Shown in pieces: positions 1-10,632 of a stretch of 46,145 nucleotides of DNA. The translations under genes and the position numbers were made by a program. Source of the DNA: Oscillatoriales cyanobacterium RM2_1_1 (GTDB taxonomy: Bacteria; Cyanobacteriota; Cyanobacteriia; Cyanobacteriales; Microcoleaceae); contig JAAURB010000037.1 in the NCBI GenBank assembly GCA_012033335.1, forward strand, positions 1 to 46,145, in the 5' to 3' direction. The stretch's first letter is position 1. Each line of letters starts with the position of its first letter. Below the pieces are notes generated by a model. The model was not told where the DNA came from and ran no database searches. It was given only the letters and a program-made list of their open reading frames with translations.

Positions 1-1
1 G

Positions 2-103
<102 letters not shown>

Positions 104-147
104 TCTTTAGATTGACAAGTTGTTAGAGGTTAGGATTTAGAAGCTAA

Positions 148-177
148 AAAAGCGCCTCCCTTGCGGAAGGCGCTTTT
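148..177 (+). terminator. Intrinsic terminator of psbA
   Basis: A perfect 10-bp stem, AAAAGCGCCT (148-157) with AGGCGCTTTT (168-177), encloses a 10-nt loop and ends in four T. It lies 45 bp after the psbA stop codon. Confidence 0.85.
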
Positions 178-197
178 GGTGAATCGTATTCAAAAAC

Positions 198-249
198 TTA
201 CAGCGTTGCTCATGCGGTTGGAGTACGAACGGCGGGGGCACGCGCGCCA
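198..249. repeat. Truncated copy F of dispersed hairpin repeat family 1
   Basis: The segment begins TTACAGCGTT and contains GGTTGGAGTACG, matching one end of the family best seen at 26204-26295. A GC-rich partly self-complementary stretch (GGCG...CGCC) follows, and then the similarity stops, so the CGGGATTGAAA end is missing. It lies between psbA and the SGNH gene. Confidence 0.6.
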
Positions 250-270
250 TCTTCCAAATCCTTTTAAGTC

Positions 271-1356
271 CTATTTTGAGGTGATCTTTGGAGATAAGTT
301 AGTTTCAAGCAATTCAGCAGCCAACTGATTTCCTGCAATATTCCAATGGGTATCATTGGGTTTGTAAAGGCGAGTTTGAGCTGAAGCTACCTTGAAATCT
401 TTTAACGGATCAATATAGTCAATTCCAGCTTGATTAAAAGTTTGATGTAGTAGTCGGTTTGGTAGTTGAAAATCCAGTTTATCTGGTTTATCAGCATCAA
501 ACATCTCTAAAATCTGGGCCTGTAGTTTTTGATCCACCTGGACTTCGTCAGGAATAATTAAAACCACCAACTCAATGTTTTGATGATCGCAGATATCCTT
601 AATTTTTAGAATATCTGACACTGCATCCTTAAAGTACTCAGCAAAAATGTCGTCGGCTGGATCTTTAACAAACATATTACTTTTATTTTTTGTATCGTTC
701 AAATAAGAATCATTGGTTCGAGTCGGTTGGTCATCCAAGTATTTTAATTGATTTTTAGGGTTGAATACCTGGCCTTCATATTGAGTACTAAGGGCTAGAA
801 TCGAGTGAAGAAAAGACATGACATAGGATCTATTCCATCTGCGTTCCTGAGCTTTAAGTTGATTGTCTAGAAAGTCATTTCCAACATAGAATGACAACAA
901 AACCATATCCGGCTCTAACTTTAATCCTTCATTTACCAACAGAGAAAGATAATCTTTTGGCCCTAAACCGGGAATTCCCATATTAATAATTTCAACTCCT
1001 TTCTGGGAATTTTTTTTAGTATTCTGGTTTAGTTTTTCCTCCAGTAAAGTCAAAAAGTTATATCGATAAGGCACAATCCCAAAGTTAAACGAATCCCCAA
1101 CCCCTAAAATTCGAAATGTATTCTCTGGTTTTTCTACCGTGAATTCAACATCTTTAAACCCCTGAGAATTGAGCTTGAATTCAAAGTCTTGGCCATAGGG
1201 TTTACCCCGCCAGCGATTGTAGGAGCGATCGCCAAAAATAAAGGTTGGATTGATCCGATGATAGATTCTAAAAGTAATTTCCGCCAGAACAAAAGTTGTG
1301 GTGGTGATGATGAGGGTCTGAAATAAAATTGACTTTAGGGTTTTGATACGAGTCAT
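271..1356 (-). CDS. Membrane-anchored SGNH/GDSL hydrolase-like protein
   Basis: A 361-aa protein with one N-terminal hydrophobic segment (about residues 8-28) that should anchor it with the rest outside the cytoplasm. SGNH motifs are in order: GDSFNFG with the presumed nucleophile Ser89, a glycine turn at MGIPGLG, Asn160 in YVGNDF, and Asp335/His337 in DTHWN. The DxHW form is that of AlgX/AlgJ-type acetyltransferases rather than classic lipases, so a role in O-acetylating or deacetylating a surface polysaccharide is plausible but inferred. It lies 28 bp downstream of a paralogue on the same strand, so the two are probably co-transcribed. No MBOAT acetyl transporter is nearby. The ATG start sits just before the hydrophobic segment. 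Confidence 0.8.
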   Translation of the reverse strand: MTRIKTLKSILFQTLIITTTTFVLAEITFRIYHRINPTFIFGDRSYNRWRGKPYGQDFEFKLNSQGFKDVEFTVEKPENTFRILGVGDSFNFGIVPYRYNFLTLLEEKLNQNTKKNSQKGVEIINMGIPGLGPKDYLSLLVNEGLKLEPDMVLLSFYVGNDFLDNQLKAQERRWNRSYVMSFLHSILALSTQYEGQVFNPKNQLKYLDDQPTRTNDSYLNDTKNKSNMFVKDPADDIFAEYFKDAVSDILKIKDICDHQNIELVVLIIPDEVQVDQKLQAQILEMFDADKPDKLDFQLPNRLLHQTFNQAGIDYIDPLKDFKVASAQTRLYKPNDTHWNIAGNQLAAELLETNLSPKITSK

Positions 1357-1384
1357 ACAAAAAGAATCGGGTTGATTTTAGATT

Positions 1385-2629
1385 TTAGTTTGACCTGGAT
1401 TTGAAAAACCGATTAGTAGTTTGAACAAGATTTTCAAAAAGAAGATTGGCAGCTACCTGGTTGCCAACAGAATTCCAGTGGGGTTCTTGCAAGAGATACA
1501 AATGCTGGTTCTTTTCCTGCTTCTGGAATGGCACCAAAAAATCAATATAATCAATTCCTTGAGCTTTTAAGTGTTGGGTCAGAATACGTTGCATACAGGT
1601 TGTTTCATAATCTTGAGGATTCAAATCGAATTGATTGACTACCTGTTGGAATAGTTCAGGATTTACTTGAAATTCATCTGGATAAATGGCTACCAAAAAT
1701 TGAATTCCCTGAGTTTGAAGTAAATGATTCATCTCTGAAATATTGCTGAGAATATAATCAATATTATCTTGCCATTTGCCCTCTGCTAAATTTGCTTTCT
1801 CACAAAAACCCAGTCGGGTTTTCTCAACTTTCAGGAAAGTTTTTAACGACATGATTCCAGGGGATTGTTCTGGAGACTGAATGGGTTTGATTACAGTTTG
1901 CAGTGCTGGATTGGGAAAAGCATGAGGATTAGTACTTGCGACTAAAACGGCCTCTGAAAATATCTGGGGATTCCAGGATTGCTTTGATCTGGCTGCTTCT
2001 CGAAAGACTTTATATTTTTGCTGAATAAATAACAACAACCGGGATTGCCCAATGATCGGATAGCCCCAGATTACTAATTCTTTTCGCCGATCAATATCAA
2101 TATATACATCATTTACAATAATCCGTTTGCGATTTGGATCGCCATCTAGAAAATCATTTCCTACAAAAAACCCTAGAATTACCAGATCCGGATGATATTG
2201 TAAGCCATATTTTTTCAGCATGGCCAATTGTTCCCCGGTATGGGTTCCAGGATAACCTGCACTGATCACCTCAACCTGGGGTTTTTGATAGTATTGCTCA
2301 AATTGTTTCTCCAGAAATGCCGTGTAGTTCCTCTCTTTTCCCCCTGCCCAATTAAATGAATCACTGACGACAAGAATCCGAAACTGATCCGGATCTTTTT
2401 GCAGGGGGTAATCTCGATCATTAAAGCCAAATTGATTGTTTCCATTGGCATAGGGACGAATCCGAAACCCTAAATCCCGATCATATTGATAGATGCCCTG
2501 GGATAGGTAGGGCTCTAAAATAATCATCAATAACTCAAGTAAAAACAGGGGCAAAACGGCCCAGAAAAAAAATAAAATTAAAACTTGATAAATTTTTTTA
2601 GGTGATAAAAATTGTAGCGCTTTAGGCAT
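1385..2629 (-). CDS. Membrane-anchored SGNH/GDSL hydrolase-like protein, paralogue with EPHW
   Basis: A 414-aa protein with an N-terminal hydrophobic anchor (about residues 13-38) and the SGNH order: SDSFNW with Ser91, SAGYPGTHT, Asn158 in FVGNDFLDGD, and EPHWN near the C-terminus (Glu382, His384). It clearly resembles the downstream 361-aa protein (VGNDFLD, HWN..GNQ.AA.LL), so the pair arose by duplication. The acid of the DxHW motif is Glu here, where the neighbour keeps Asp. This could retune or weaken catalysis. It is likely the first gene of a two-gene operon. The substrate is unknown; extracellular polysaccharide modification is an inference from AlgX-like motifs. Confidence 0.8.
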   Translation of the reverse strand: MPKALQFLSPKKIYQVLILFFFWAVLPLFLLELLMIILEPYLSQGIYQYDRDLGFRIRPYANGNNQFGFNDRDYPLQKDPDQFRILVVSDSFNWAGGKERNYTAFLEKQFEQYYQKPQVEVISAGYPGTHTGEQLAMLKKYGLQYHPDLVILGFFVGNDFLDGDPNRKRIIVNDVYIDIDRRKELVIWGYPIIGQSRLLLFIQQKYKVFREAARSKQSWNPQIFSEAVLVASTNPHAFPNPALQTVIKPIQSPEQSPGIMSLKTFLKVEKTRLGFCEKANLAEGKWQDNIDYILSNISEMNHLLQTQGIQFLVAIYPDEFQVNPELFQQVVNQFDLNPQDYETTCMQRILTQHLKAQGIDYIDFLVPFQKQEKNQHLYLLQEPHWNSVGNQVAANLLFENLVQTTNRFFKSRSN

Positions 2630-2677
2630 TGGGCTTATAAATTTAACGAGCAGTAAGGTGACTCAGAAATTGAATCA

Positions 2678-2764
2678 GTAGCTTGACGCAATCAATTAGA
2701 AGATTGATTGGGGGTACAGGGGGCACTGCCCCCTGCCATTGAACAATTCATTACAACCATCTAC
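2678..2764 (+). repeat. Repeat family 2, copy 1 (central palindrome)
   Basis: The flanks GTAGCTTGACGCAAT and AATTCATTACAACCATCTAC match, in inverse orientation, the element at 15387-15477. The centre is a 9-bp palindrome, CAGGGGGCA C TGCCCCCTG (2717-2735). It lies between the SGNH pair and the CNNM gene. Confidence 0.7.
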
Positions 2765-2796
2765 TTATGACAAATGAACATAACAAATTGGGCATT

Positions 2797-4095
2797 TCAT
2801 CTAGAGACTGGCATCACTAATATTTTATCCACTCGATTGCCATCCATATCCACCACCTCAATCCGCAAATTGCGCCACTCAAAATGAGTGGCTGAGGTAG
2901 GAATTCGCCCCAAATGAGTGATCACAAACCCACCCATTGTATGGTAGTTGCCCCGTTGCGGATCGGTGACCTCTTCCAGATGAAACATTTCAAAAAAGTC
3001 CTCCACAGATAACATGCCATCCAATAACCAGGATCCGTCTTCCCGCTGGATAATCTGAGGTTCATTTTCCTGATCAAGGGCTGGCATATCCCCTGCCAGT
3101 TCTAACAAAATATCATTGAGTGTAACCAAACCTTGAATGACTCCATATTCATCCACGATAATTCCAGTGTGAATGCCGGTTTGCTTGAACAGTTCTAGAA
3201 TCTTCAATACCGAAGTACTTTTGGGCACAAATAAAGGGCGATGTAACTGAGTCGTAAAATCCAGAGATTGTCCGGCCAGGATTTGAGCCAGCAAATCTGT
3301 CACCTTAACCAGTCCAACTATATTGTCCAATCCTCCCTGACAGATGGGAATTCGGGCAAACTGAACCATGCATAATTTCTCCCGATTGACTGCGGCACTG
3401 TCTGCTAAGTCCAGCCACATAATCTCAGGTCGGGGGGTCATTACGCTGGCTACCGAGCGATCGCCCAGTTGAAACACTCGACCCACAATATCCCGTTCTG
3501 CGGCCTCGACAATGCCAGATTGGGCTCCCTGTTCAATCAGGATCTTGATTTCCTCTTCCGTCACCTGGGGTTCCGACGGGACTTCACTCCCTAAAAGTCT
3601 CAGGATTAAGTCCGTGGAAAGGCTCAATACCTTAACTACAGGGGTAGCAATGGCTGACAGGAGTTGCATTGGCTGGGCAATAGCCAAAGCCAGGGGTTCA
3701 GGGCGATTCATTGCCAATCGCTTTGGCACGAGTTCTCCAAAAACCAGCGAAAGATAGGTGATACAGAAAACAACTAAGGGCAGGGCTATGGCCCGACTAT
3801 GGGCAGCCAAAATAGGAACTTTGGCCAACTGATCGGCTAGCCTGTCCACCAGAGTCGCCCCCCCAAAGGCCCCGGTAAAAATGCCAATTAATGTAATCCC
3901 AATTTGCACGGTAGATAGGAAGCGATTGGGGGAATCTACCAGCTCCAAGGCTGTTCGGGCCTTGGCATTTCCCTGGTCTGCTAAACTTTGTAAGCGCACC
4001 TTGCGAGAAGAGACAATTGACATTTCCGCCACGACAAACAAACCATTGGTCAGGATCAACAGCAGTAGGATCAGAACTTCATTGAAAGAGGCCAT
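2797..4095 (-). CDS. CNNM/CorC-HlyC family membrane protein (DUF21, CBS pair, CorC_HlyC)
   Basis: A 432-aa protein with the layout of the DUF21-CBS-CorC_HlyC family. The transmembrane DUF21/CNNM domain spans about residues 1-190 and includes STVQIGITLIGIFTGAFGG and FGELVPKRLA. A CBS pair follows (about 200-330, VMTPRPEIMWLD and GIIVDEYGVIQGLVTLNDI), then a CorC_HlyC domain (about 345-430, LLDGMLSVEDFFEMF). Members are linked to magnesium or other divalent cation export or tolerance; the old name hemolysin is historical. The ATG follows directly on the first hydrophobic stretch. It is divergent from mfd with about 104 bp between them. Confidence 0.88.
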   Translation of the reverse strand: MASFNEVLILLLLILTNGLFVVAEMSIVSSRKVRLQSLADQGNAKARTALELVDSPNRFLSTVQIGITLIGIFTGAFGGATLVDRLADQLAKVPILAAHSRAIALPLVVFCITYLSLVFGELVPKRLAMNRPEPLALAIAQPMQLLSAIATPVVKVLSLSTDLILRLLGSEVPSEPQVTEEEIKILIEQGAQSGIVEAAERDIVGRVFQLGDRSVASVMTPRPEIMWLDLADSAAVNREKLCMVQFARIPICQGGLDNIVGLVKVTDLLAQILAGQSLDFTTQLHRPLFVPKSTSVLKILELFKQTGIHTGIIVDEYGVIQGLVTLNDILLELAGDMPALDQENEPQIIQREDGSWLLDGMLSVEDFFEMFHLEEVTDPQRGNYHTMGGFVITHLGRIPTSATHFEWRNLRIEVVDMDGNRVDKILVMPVSR

Positions 4096-4199
4096 ATTTT
4101 AGCAAGGGAGCAATGGTTTGCAGCTTGAATTTCTTAGAATAGTGAGAATAACTTGCCAACTGTATAGAATTCTATCTGCTCAAGCTCTAGCAACATAGT

Positions 4200-7100
4200 A
4201 TGACCTTTTCTGCAATTGTCCGGGCTCTAGGGCGATCGCCCTGACCCGTGAACTCCTGACTAAACTGAATCAGCAACAAGCCCTTTATCTCAACGGTGCT
4301 TCCCGGCTACCCAAGGGCCTTGTCGCCTCAGCCCTAGCCCAAGAAGCCGGGGTAAACCTGTTTGTCATCACCGCTACCCTGGAGGAAGCCGGACGGTGGT
4401 CAGCCCAGTTAGAAGCCATGGGTTGGCCAACGGTTCATTTTTATCCCACCTCGGAAGCCTCTCCCTATGAACCCTCCTATGGGGAAGAAATGACCTGGGG
4501 ACAATTGCAGGTACTCGCAGATCTGATCCAGGCCAATGGCGCTCCATCCCCCAGCCAGGATAGCCAGAATAGCCAGAATCCCACTCCCAACCTCTGGCAC
4601 GAGGTCAAGGGGTTTGCGATGGTGGCAACCGAACGGGCATTGCAACCTCACCTGCCCGGGGTGGAAGCTTTTAAACCCTACTGCATTACCTTGCAGCAGG
4701 GGATGAATTGGCCGTCTAAATCCCTGGATGAGAAATTGGTGGCCCTGGGATATGAGCGGGTCAACCTAGTGGAAACCGAAGGCCAATGGAGCCGCCGGGG
4801 CGATATTATGGATATTTTCCCGGTGGCCGCAGAATTGCCCCTGCGCCTGGAATGGTTCGGGGATGAACTGGAAAAAATCCGGGAATTTGATCCCGCCACC
4901 CAGCGTTCCTTAGACAAAATTGAACAACTCGTCCTGACTCCGACGGATTTTTCTCCCTTCAGGCTGCCGACTTTACCGGGGGAATCAGATACAACCTGGC
5001 CACCGCAACCTGCAACCCCCTTTGTTTCCCTGCTGGATTATTTACCAGAATTGACCCTGGTGGCGATTGATGAACCGGATCAATGTGCTGCCCATGGCGA
5101 TCGCTGGTATGACCATATTGAGGAACAGTGGCACGAGTTGCAACAGGACTTACAACAGGACTTATCCCCAGAAACCCCTACCCTAGATCGCTTGCATCGC
5201 CGGTTTGAAGACTCTCTAGTCGCCATCGAGGCAACCTTTGATCGGCTTTATCTCTCAGAGCTAGCCGAATCTCGGACTCAAATTTTGGGACGCAATCTCA
5301 TCCCCTTAAATTTGGCCAGTCGGGCTTTGCCGATAACACCCCATCAATTTGGCAAACTAGCGGATTTGATCCGGGGAGAGCGAGATCGCCATTTCGCTAT
5401 TTTTCTGGTGTCTGCCCAGCCCAGTCGTTCCGTGGCGCTGCTCTCAGAACATGATTGCCCCGCCAAGTTTGTCCCCAATCCCCGAGACTATCCTGCGATT
5501 GAAAGCCTGATTTCTCACACTCCGGTGGCCCTGAAGTACACTGGATTGGCCGAGTTGGAGGGGTTTATCCTACCAACTCTGCGACTGGTGGTGATCACGG
5601 ATCGGGAGTTCTACGGTCAACACTCCCTGGCTACCCCCAACTATGTCCGCAAGCGCCGTCGGGCTGCCTCCAAACAGGTTGACCCCAATAAGCTTCGGCC
5701 CGGAGATTATGTGGTTCATCGTCAGCATGGGATTGGTAAGTTTCTCAAGCTAGAAAGCCTCACGGTTAACCATGAAACCCGTGATTATTTGGCGGTGCAG
5801 TATGCCGATGGGTTGCTGCGGGTGGCGGCGGATCAGGTGGGCAGTTTGTCCCGATTCAGAAGCGCAGGGGGCAAGGTTCCCCAACTGAATAAACTAACCG
5901 GAAAAACCTGGGAAAAAACCAAAGAAAAAGTTCGCAAGTCCCTCAAAAAACTTGCCGTTGATCTCTTACAACTCTATGCTCAACGGGCTCAACAACAGGG
6001 GTTTAGCTTCCCAACCGATACCCCCTGGCAGGAGGAATTGGAAGATTCTTTTCCCTATCAACCTACCCCGGATCAACTCAAGTCTACCCAGGATGTCAAG
6101 CGGGACATGGAAAGCGATCGCCCGATGGATCGGCTAGTCTGCGGGGATGTCGGGTTTGGTAAAACCGAGGTGGCCATTCGGGCGATTTTCAAGGCGGTGA
6201 CGGCGGGAAAACAGGTGGCGTTTTTAGCCCCCACCACGATTTTAACTCAGCAACACTATCACACCTTGAAAGAAAGATACGCCCCTTATCCGATTGAGGT
6301 TGCCCTGCTGAATCGCTTCCGCACCTCAACGGAACGCAAGGAAATTCAACAGCGCTTAGCCACCGGGGAACTGGATATTATTGTCGGGACTCAAGCGATT
6401 TTAAGCAAGACGATTCAGTTTAAAAATTTAGGGTTATTGGTCGTGGATGAAGAGCAACGATTTGGGGTGAATCAAAAGGAAAAAATCAAAACCTTAAAAG
6501 CCTATGTTGATGTTTTGACCCTGACCGCCACGCCGATTCCGCGCACCCTGTATATGGCCTTGTCTGGGATTCGGGAAATGAGCTTGATTACCACTCCGCC
6601 CCCCTCCCGCCGCCCCATCCAAACCCACCTGTCTCCTTACAACGAAGAGAGTGTTCGCACCGCCATTCGTCAGGAACTTGATCGGGGAGGGCAGATATTC
6701 TATGTGGTGCCTCGGATTGAAGGCATTGAAGAAAAATCTGCCAAAATTCGCGAGATGGTTCCAGGGGCCCGGATTACCCTTGCCCATGGACAAATGGAAG
6801 CAGGGGAATTGGAGTCAATTATGCTGACCTTCAGCGCCGGAGAAGCTGATATTTTAGTCTGTACGACGATTATTGAGTCGGGGTTGGATATTCCTCGGGT
6901 GAATACGATTCTGGTGGAAGATGCCCATCGGTTTGGTCTGGCGCAACTCTATCAATTGCGGGGTCGAGTCGGACGGGCGGGGGTACAGGCCCATGCCTGG
7001 TTGTTTTACCCGGTGACGGCTGATGGTCGGGCGGCCCTGACGGAAGATGCTCGGAAACGATTGCGGGCGATTCAGGAGTTTACTCAACTGGGTTCGGGCT

Positions 7101-7726
7101 ATCAATTGGCGATGCGAGATCTGGAAATTCGCGGTTCCGGGGATATTTTAGGGGCTGAACAATCAGGTCAGATGGATGTGATTGGCTTTGATCTCTACAC
7201 TGAGATGCTCGAGGAAGCGATCCGGGAAATCAAGGGTCAGGAAATTCCCCAGGTGGAGGACACCCAGATTGATCTGAGTCTCACCGCTTTTATTCCCTCC
7301 GATTACATTCCCGATCTGGATCAGAAAATGAGCGCCTATCGTACGGTAGCCGCCTGTCAGGATCGGGATCAACTGGCGCGAATTGAAGAGGATTGGGGCG
7401 ATCGCTATGGCCCAATTCCCACTCCCGCCCAGCAGCTAATTCGGGTGATGGAGCTCAAGCAAACCGCCAAGCAATTGGGGTTTTCGCGAATTCGCCTGGA
7501 TGAAGCCAAACAGCATGTAGTGCTGGAAACCCCCATGGCAGAACCCGCCTGGAGCCTACTCAAAGAAAAACTCCCGGATCACTTGCAGCCCCGATTTGTC
7601 TATAGCAAGGGAAAAGTCACCGTCCGAGGTCTGGGAGCGATGAATGCCACCAAACAGCTAGAATCCTTGATTGATTGGTTAGACACCATTCAAAGCCGTT
7701 TTCACAGTGTTCTGCAAGAAGCGTAA
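4200..7726 (+). CDS. mfd: Transcription-repair coupling factor Mfd, with an apparent frameshift near the N-terminus
   Basis: Mfd releases stalled RNA polymerase and recruits UvrA. The uninterrupted frame runs from 4241. It shows the RNA-polymerase-interacting domain ([16 protein letters not shown]), Walker [10 protein letters not shown], the DEEQRFG box, [15 protein letters not shown], the helicase motif [10 protein letters not shown] and the C-terminal TRCF domain. Family similarity extends upstream: ATG at 4200 gives [14 protein letters not shown], then a TGA. Adding one C at CCC (4239-4241) joins it to [19 protein letters not shown] and gives about 1175 aa, normal for the family. The missing base adjoins a HIP1 octamer (4232-4239). 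If the shift were real, translation would have to restart at an internal codon such as ATG 4418 and lose the N-terminal UvrB-like part. The gene abuts the convergent TPR gene with no gap. Confidence 0.93.
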
Positions 7727-9607
7727 TCAACCTTCCCGATAGCGCTCAATCAATCCCGGCAAATAGTCAAATCCATCTACTCCAATCTGGGCGATCAGGG
7801 GCGATCGCATTTGATTCAAAGTTGCCTGAAATTTTTCGATGCCTAATTTTCCCTGCAAGATTATCACCAGAGCCCCAGGCTTTTGCCAGCGCGGATCCTG
7901 GCGCTGTTCGAGTAAATACATCCCCAGGCAGCCATGATAAATCGCTAAATCGGTATGGTTGAGCTGATAGTGGGCCTCTCCCAGGTAGACATGGCTAAGG
8001 GCATTGAGCTCTGGGGCCGCCAAACGTTGCCCCAAGGCCAGCGCTTTTTCCAGGGCGGCCAGGGCTTGGTCGGGCTGTTCCAGGCTGACAAAGGCAATTC
8101 CCAGGCCCAAGTGACTAATGGCTTGATTGGATTCATCCTGCAATTTTTCAGAGCGCTGCAATCCCTCTTGAAGATAACTGATGGAGGATTCCAACTGCTC
8201 CAAACTGACCCGACGGTCTTGCTGGGCGATTAAAACCTCACCATAGCCCAAGCTCACCAGGGAATAGGCTTCTCCTTTGCGATCGCCGATTTGTCGAGCC
8301 AGAATTAAGGCTCTCTGAGCAAAGGCAATGGCCTCCCTGTAGGATTTCTGGGCCAGATGCAACCGGCTGAGATGGTTGAGGTTCGCCACCTCACAGGCTT
8401 GATCTCCAACCTGACGAGCCAGTTCTAGGGCTTCCTGATGCCAGGTCAGGGCCTGGGTTGTATTGCCTACCCAGCGCTGAGAATAGCCCAGAACCGTAAG
8501 AATTCGAGCTTTTTCCTGGACATTCTCGACAAAGTTCAGGGGTTGATTGAGGTAGGTCAGGGTTTCTCGAAAGCCCTCCCCTGAAAACGAGGCAAACACC
8601 CCCCCATAGAGGGGAAAATTATCCCGCTGGGCAAAGCTGCGAAGAATTTGGAGGGCAATCTGAAAACACACCTGGGCTAGGTGCTCCTGTTCTGGCAATT
8701 GGGTCGCGGCTTTAAATCCACTGCTCAACTCACACCAGATCATGGCAAACACCAAGAACGTGACCCCGGAAAGATTTCGTCCTGCTTGGGCACTGTAAGG
8801 TTGTTTGTCAAACCAGGCCACTAACCCCGTGTACAAATCCCGCATCAATACCATCAAACTGATCCAGGCACTCCAGTCCAAGTTTTGCTGACTTTGAGCC
8901 ACCGGGGCGGCGGATTGGTTCTGGGCCTGATAGGTAAATAGAGTCCGGGCCAAGGGACTGCTGGTTTGTTTGGCCCAGGTTGTCCAGGGGCCAGAGGTAG
9001 CCGTTGCCCCCCCAAACCCTAGGGGTTGGTTGGGGATTTCATAGACCCAACTGACTAAATAGGGTTCCAGTTCCCGTACCAGATTGAGGCCCTGGGTCAA
9101 ACCCGTAGCATACTGCCGCAGTTCAAAGGCTGCCGTTGAGGGGAGTGCTTCTGCTTCCTGCTGCAGGGCGATGGCAAGCTGGCGAATTTGTTGATGCTTG
9201 AAAATATTAGTCTGGTTAGGATCAAGAATTTGCAAGAGTATCGCCAGTCTATTCTCTGCCTCGGTCGCCAGAATTTGTTGCACCGCTGCGGCACAACTGG
9301 TTTGATCCTGGTTATTTTTGCGCCACTGTTCCCAGGATTGTTGCAGAAGCTTGATGGCCCGTAATTGTCGGGTGGCCCTGGCTTGTCTGGATTCATCGCC
9401 AGTTTTGACAATTGACTCCAAGGCATTGACTTTTTCTACTAAACATTGCTCAAAGATTTCCCCGGTTCCCGGTTCTAGTTCCTGGGTCAAGCGCTGGTAG
9501 AGCAGCTCTTTGGAGGCGACCTGTCCTTTAAGTACACTGTCTATGATATTGTCGATGGCCGCGATGTAGCGATCGCGCTGGGAGAGCATAGGGGGAGGAG
9601 TATCCAT
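7727..9607 (-). CDS. Tetratricopeptide-repeat protein
   Basis: A 626-aa soluble protein without signal peptide. The N-terminal half (about 1-330) is helical and not recognised. From about residue 340 it carries TPR units spaced about 40 residues, for example ALTWHQEALELARQVGD, AIAFAQRALILARQIGD and ALAALEKALALGQRLA. TPR superhelices bind partner proteins; no catalytic domain is visible. The C-terminal part (DPRWQKPGALVIILQGK, SPLIAQIGVDGFDYLPGLIERYREG) looks like a cyanobacteria-specific extension, but this is an impression. Its stop codon (TCA on the plus strand at 7727-7729) immediately follows the mfd stop. No operon partner is evident; panB lies 236 bp further on, same strand. Confidence 0.8.
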   Translation of the reverse strand: MDTPPPMLSQRDRYIAAIDNIIDSVLKGQVASKELLYQRLTQELEPGTGEIFEQCLVEKVNALESIVKTGDESRQARATRQLRAIKLLQQSWEQWRKNNQDQTSCAAAVQQILATEAENRLAILLQILDPNQTNIFKHQQIRQLAIALQQEAEALPSTAAFELRQYATGLTQGLNLVRELEPYLVSWVYEIPNQPLGFGGATATSGPWTTWAKQTSSPLARTLFTYQAQNQSAAPVAQSQQNLDWSAWISLMVLMRDLYTGLVAWFDKQPYSAQAGRNLSGVTFLVFAMIWCELSSGFKAATQLPEQEHLAQVCFQIALQILRSFAQRDNFPLYGGVFASFSGEGFRETLTYLNQPLNFVENVQEKARILTVLGYSQRWVGNTTQALTWHQEALELARQVGDQACEVANLNHLSRLHLAQKSYREAIAFAQRALILARQIGDRKGEAYSLVSLGYGEVLIAQQDRRVSLEQLESSISYLQEGLQRSEKLQDESNQAISHLGLGIAFVSLEQPDQALAALEKALALGQRLAAPELNALSHVYLGEAHYQLNHTDLAIYHGCLGMYLLEQRQDPRWQKPGALVIILQGKLGIEKFQATLNQMRSPLIAQIGVDGFDYLPGLIERYREG

Positions 9608-9843
9608 GGGCTTAGATAAATTTGCAGGGTTATGGGGGTGCTGACAGATTGAACGTTGAAAGGTCTATCCGATAAATAGGAAGGTGATAAAAAGCTTGTA
9701 GTGCGGGCATCTTGTCTGCCAGGGATGGGACGACTATTCCATTCTATAATCCTGACCATAGCTATTCAGATATGGCCGCCCTCAATCAATCATAAAAATT
9801 TTTCTTAAAACCATTTCCCTAATGGAATCAATCTTCAATGGAA

Positions 9844-10629
9844 TCAAGAGGATTCAGGAAATTTCTGAGCTTTGACATCGGCACAAAATTGCTGAACAGC
9901 CTGGGTGATAATTTCATGTAGATTAGCATGGGTTTTCACAAAGGGAGGTTGCCAGGCTGACAATCCCAACAGATCGGAGGTGACTAACACTTGACCGTCG
10001 CAGTTTGGCCCCGCCCCAATCCCAATTGTCGGAATCCCCAGGGCTTGAGTAATTTGCTCCCCCAACTCAGCCGGAATGTGTTCCAGAACAATGGCAAAGG
10101 CTCCGGCTTGTTCCAGGGCAAGGGCTTGCTGCAAAATTTGTTCAGCGGTTTCAGGGGTTTTGCCTTGCTTACGAAACCCCCCGAGTTGGTGGACAGATTG
10201 GGGGGTTAACCCCACATGACCCATGATTGGAATTCCCGCCTGCACCAGATAGCGCACGGTTTCGATCAGGGCTGGGTATCCGCCCTCGAGCTTGACAGCA
10301 TTGGCCTCGGCTTCTTTCATCACCCGACCAGCGGACTCTAGAGCTTGTTGAGGACTGGCTTGATAGGTGAGAAAGGGCAAATCAACCACCAGAAGCGCTT
10401 GCTTAACTCCCCGACGTACGGCTCTGGCGTGATGCAGAATTTCCTCCAGGGTCAGGGGAATGGTGGTCTCGTAGCCCAGGGCTACCATGGCCAGGGAATC
10501 CCCCACCAGAATTACATCAACCCCTGCACTATCGAGTAAACGGGCGATCGCCCAATCATAGGCGGTTAGGACAGAAATTGGTCTTCCCTGTTGTTTCCAT
10601 TGAATCAGTTGACGGGTAGTAATAGGCAT
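9844..10629 (-). CDS. panB: 3-methyl-2-oxobutanoate hydroxymethyltransferase (ketopantoate synthase)
   Basis: A 261-aa protein of normal PanB length. It transfers a hydroxymethyl group from methylene-tetrahydrofolate to 2-oxoisovalerate, the first step of pantothenate and CoA synthesis in the cytoplasm. Family signatures are [31 protein letters not shown] (metal-binding Asp), [28 protein letters not shown] and [17 protein letters not shown] start, 3 bp downstream of the preceding four-helix-bundle gene, so the two are almost certainly co-transcribed. Confidence 0.96.
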   Translation of the reverse strand: MPITTRQLIQWKQQGRPISVLTAYDWAIARLLDSAGVDVILVGDSLAMVALGYETTIPLTLEEILHHARAVRRGVKQALLVVDLPFLTYQASPQQALESAGRVMKEAEANAVKLEGGYPALIETVRYLVQAGIPIMGHVGLTPQSVHQLGGFRKQGKTPETAEQILQQALALEQAGAFAIVLEHIPAELGEQITQALGIPTIGIGAGPNCDGQVLVTSDLLGLSAWQPPFVKTHANLHEIITQAVQQFCADVKAQKFPESS

Positions 10630-10632
10630 GGG

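Noticed and set aside
9541-9759. 72-aa minus-strand frame before the TPR gene
   Set aside because: It overlaps the TPR start in another frame and contains no recognisable sequence.
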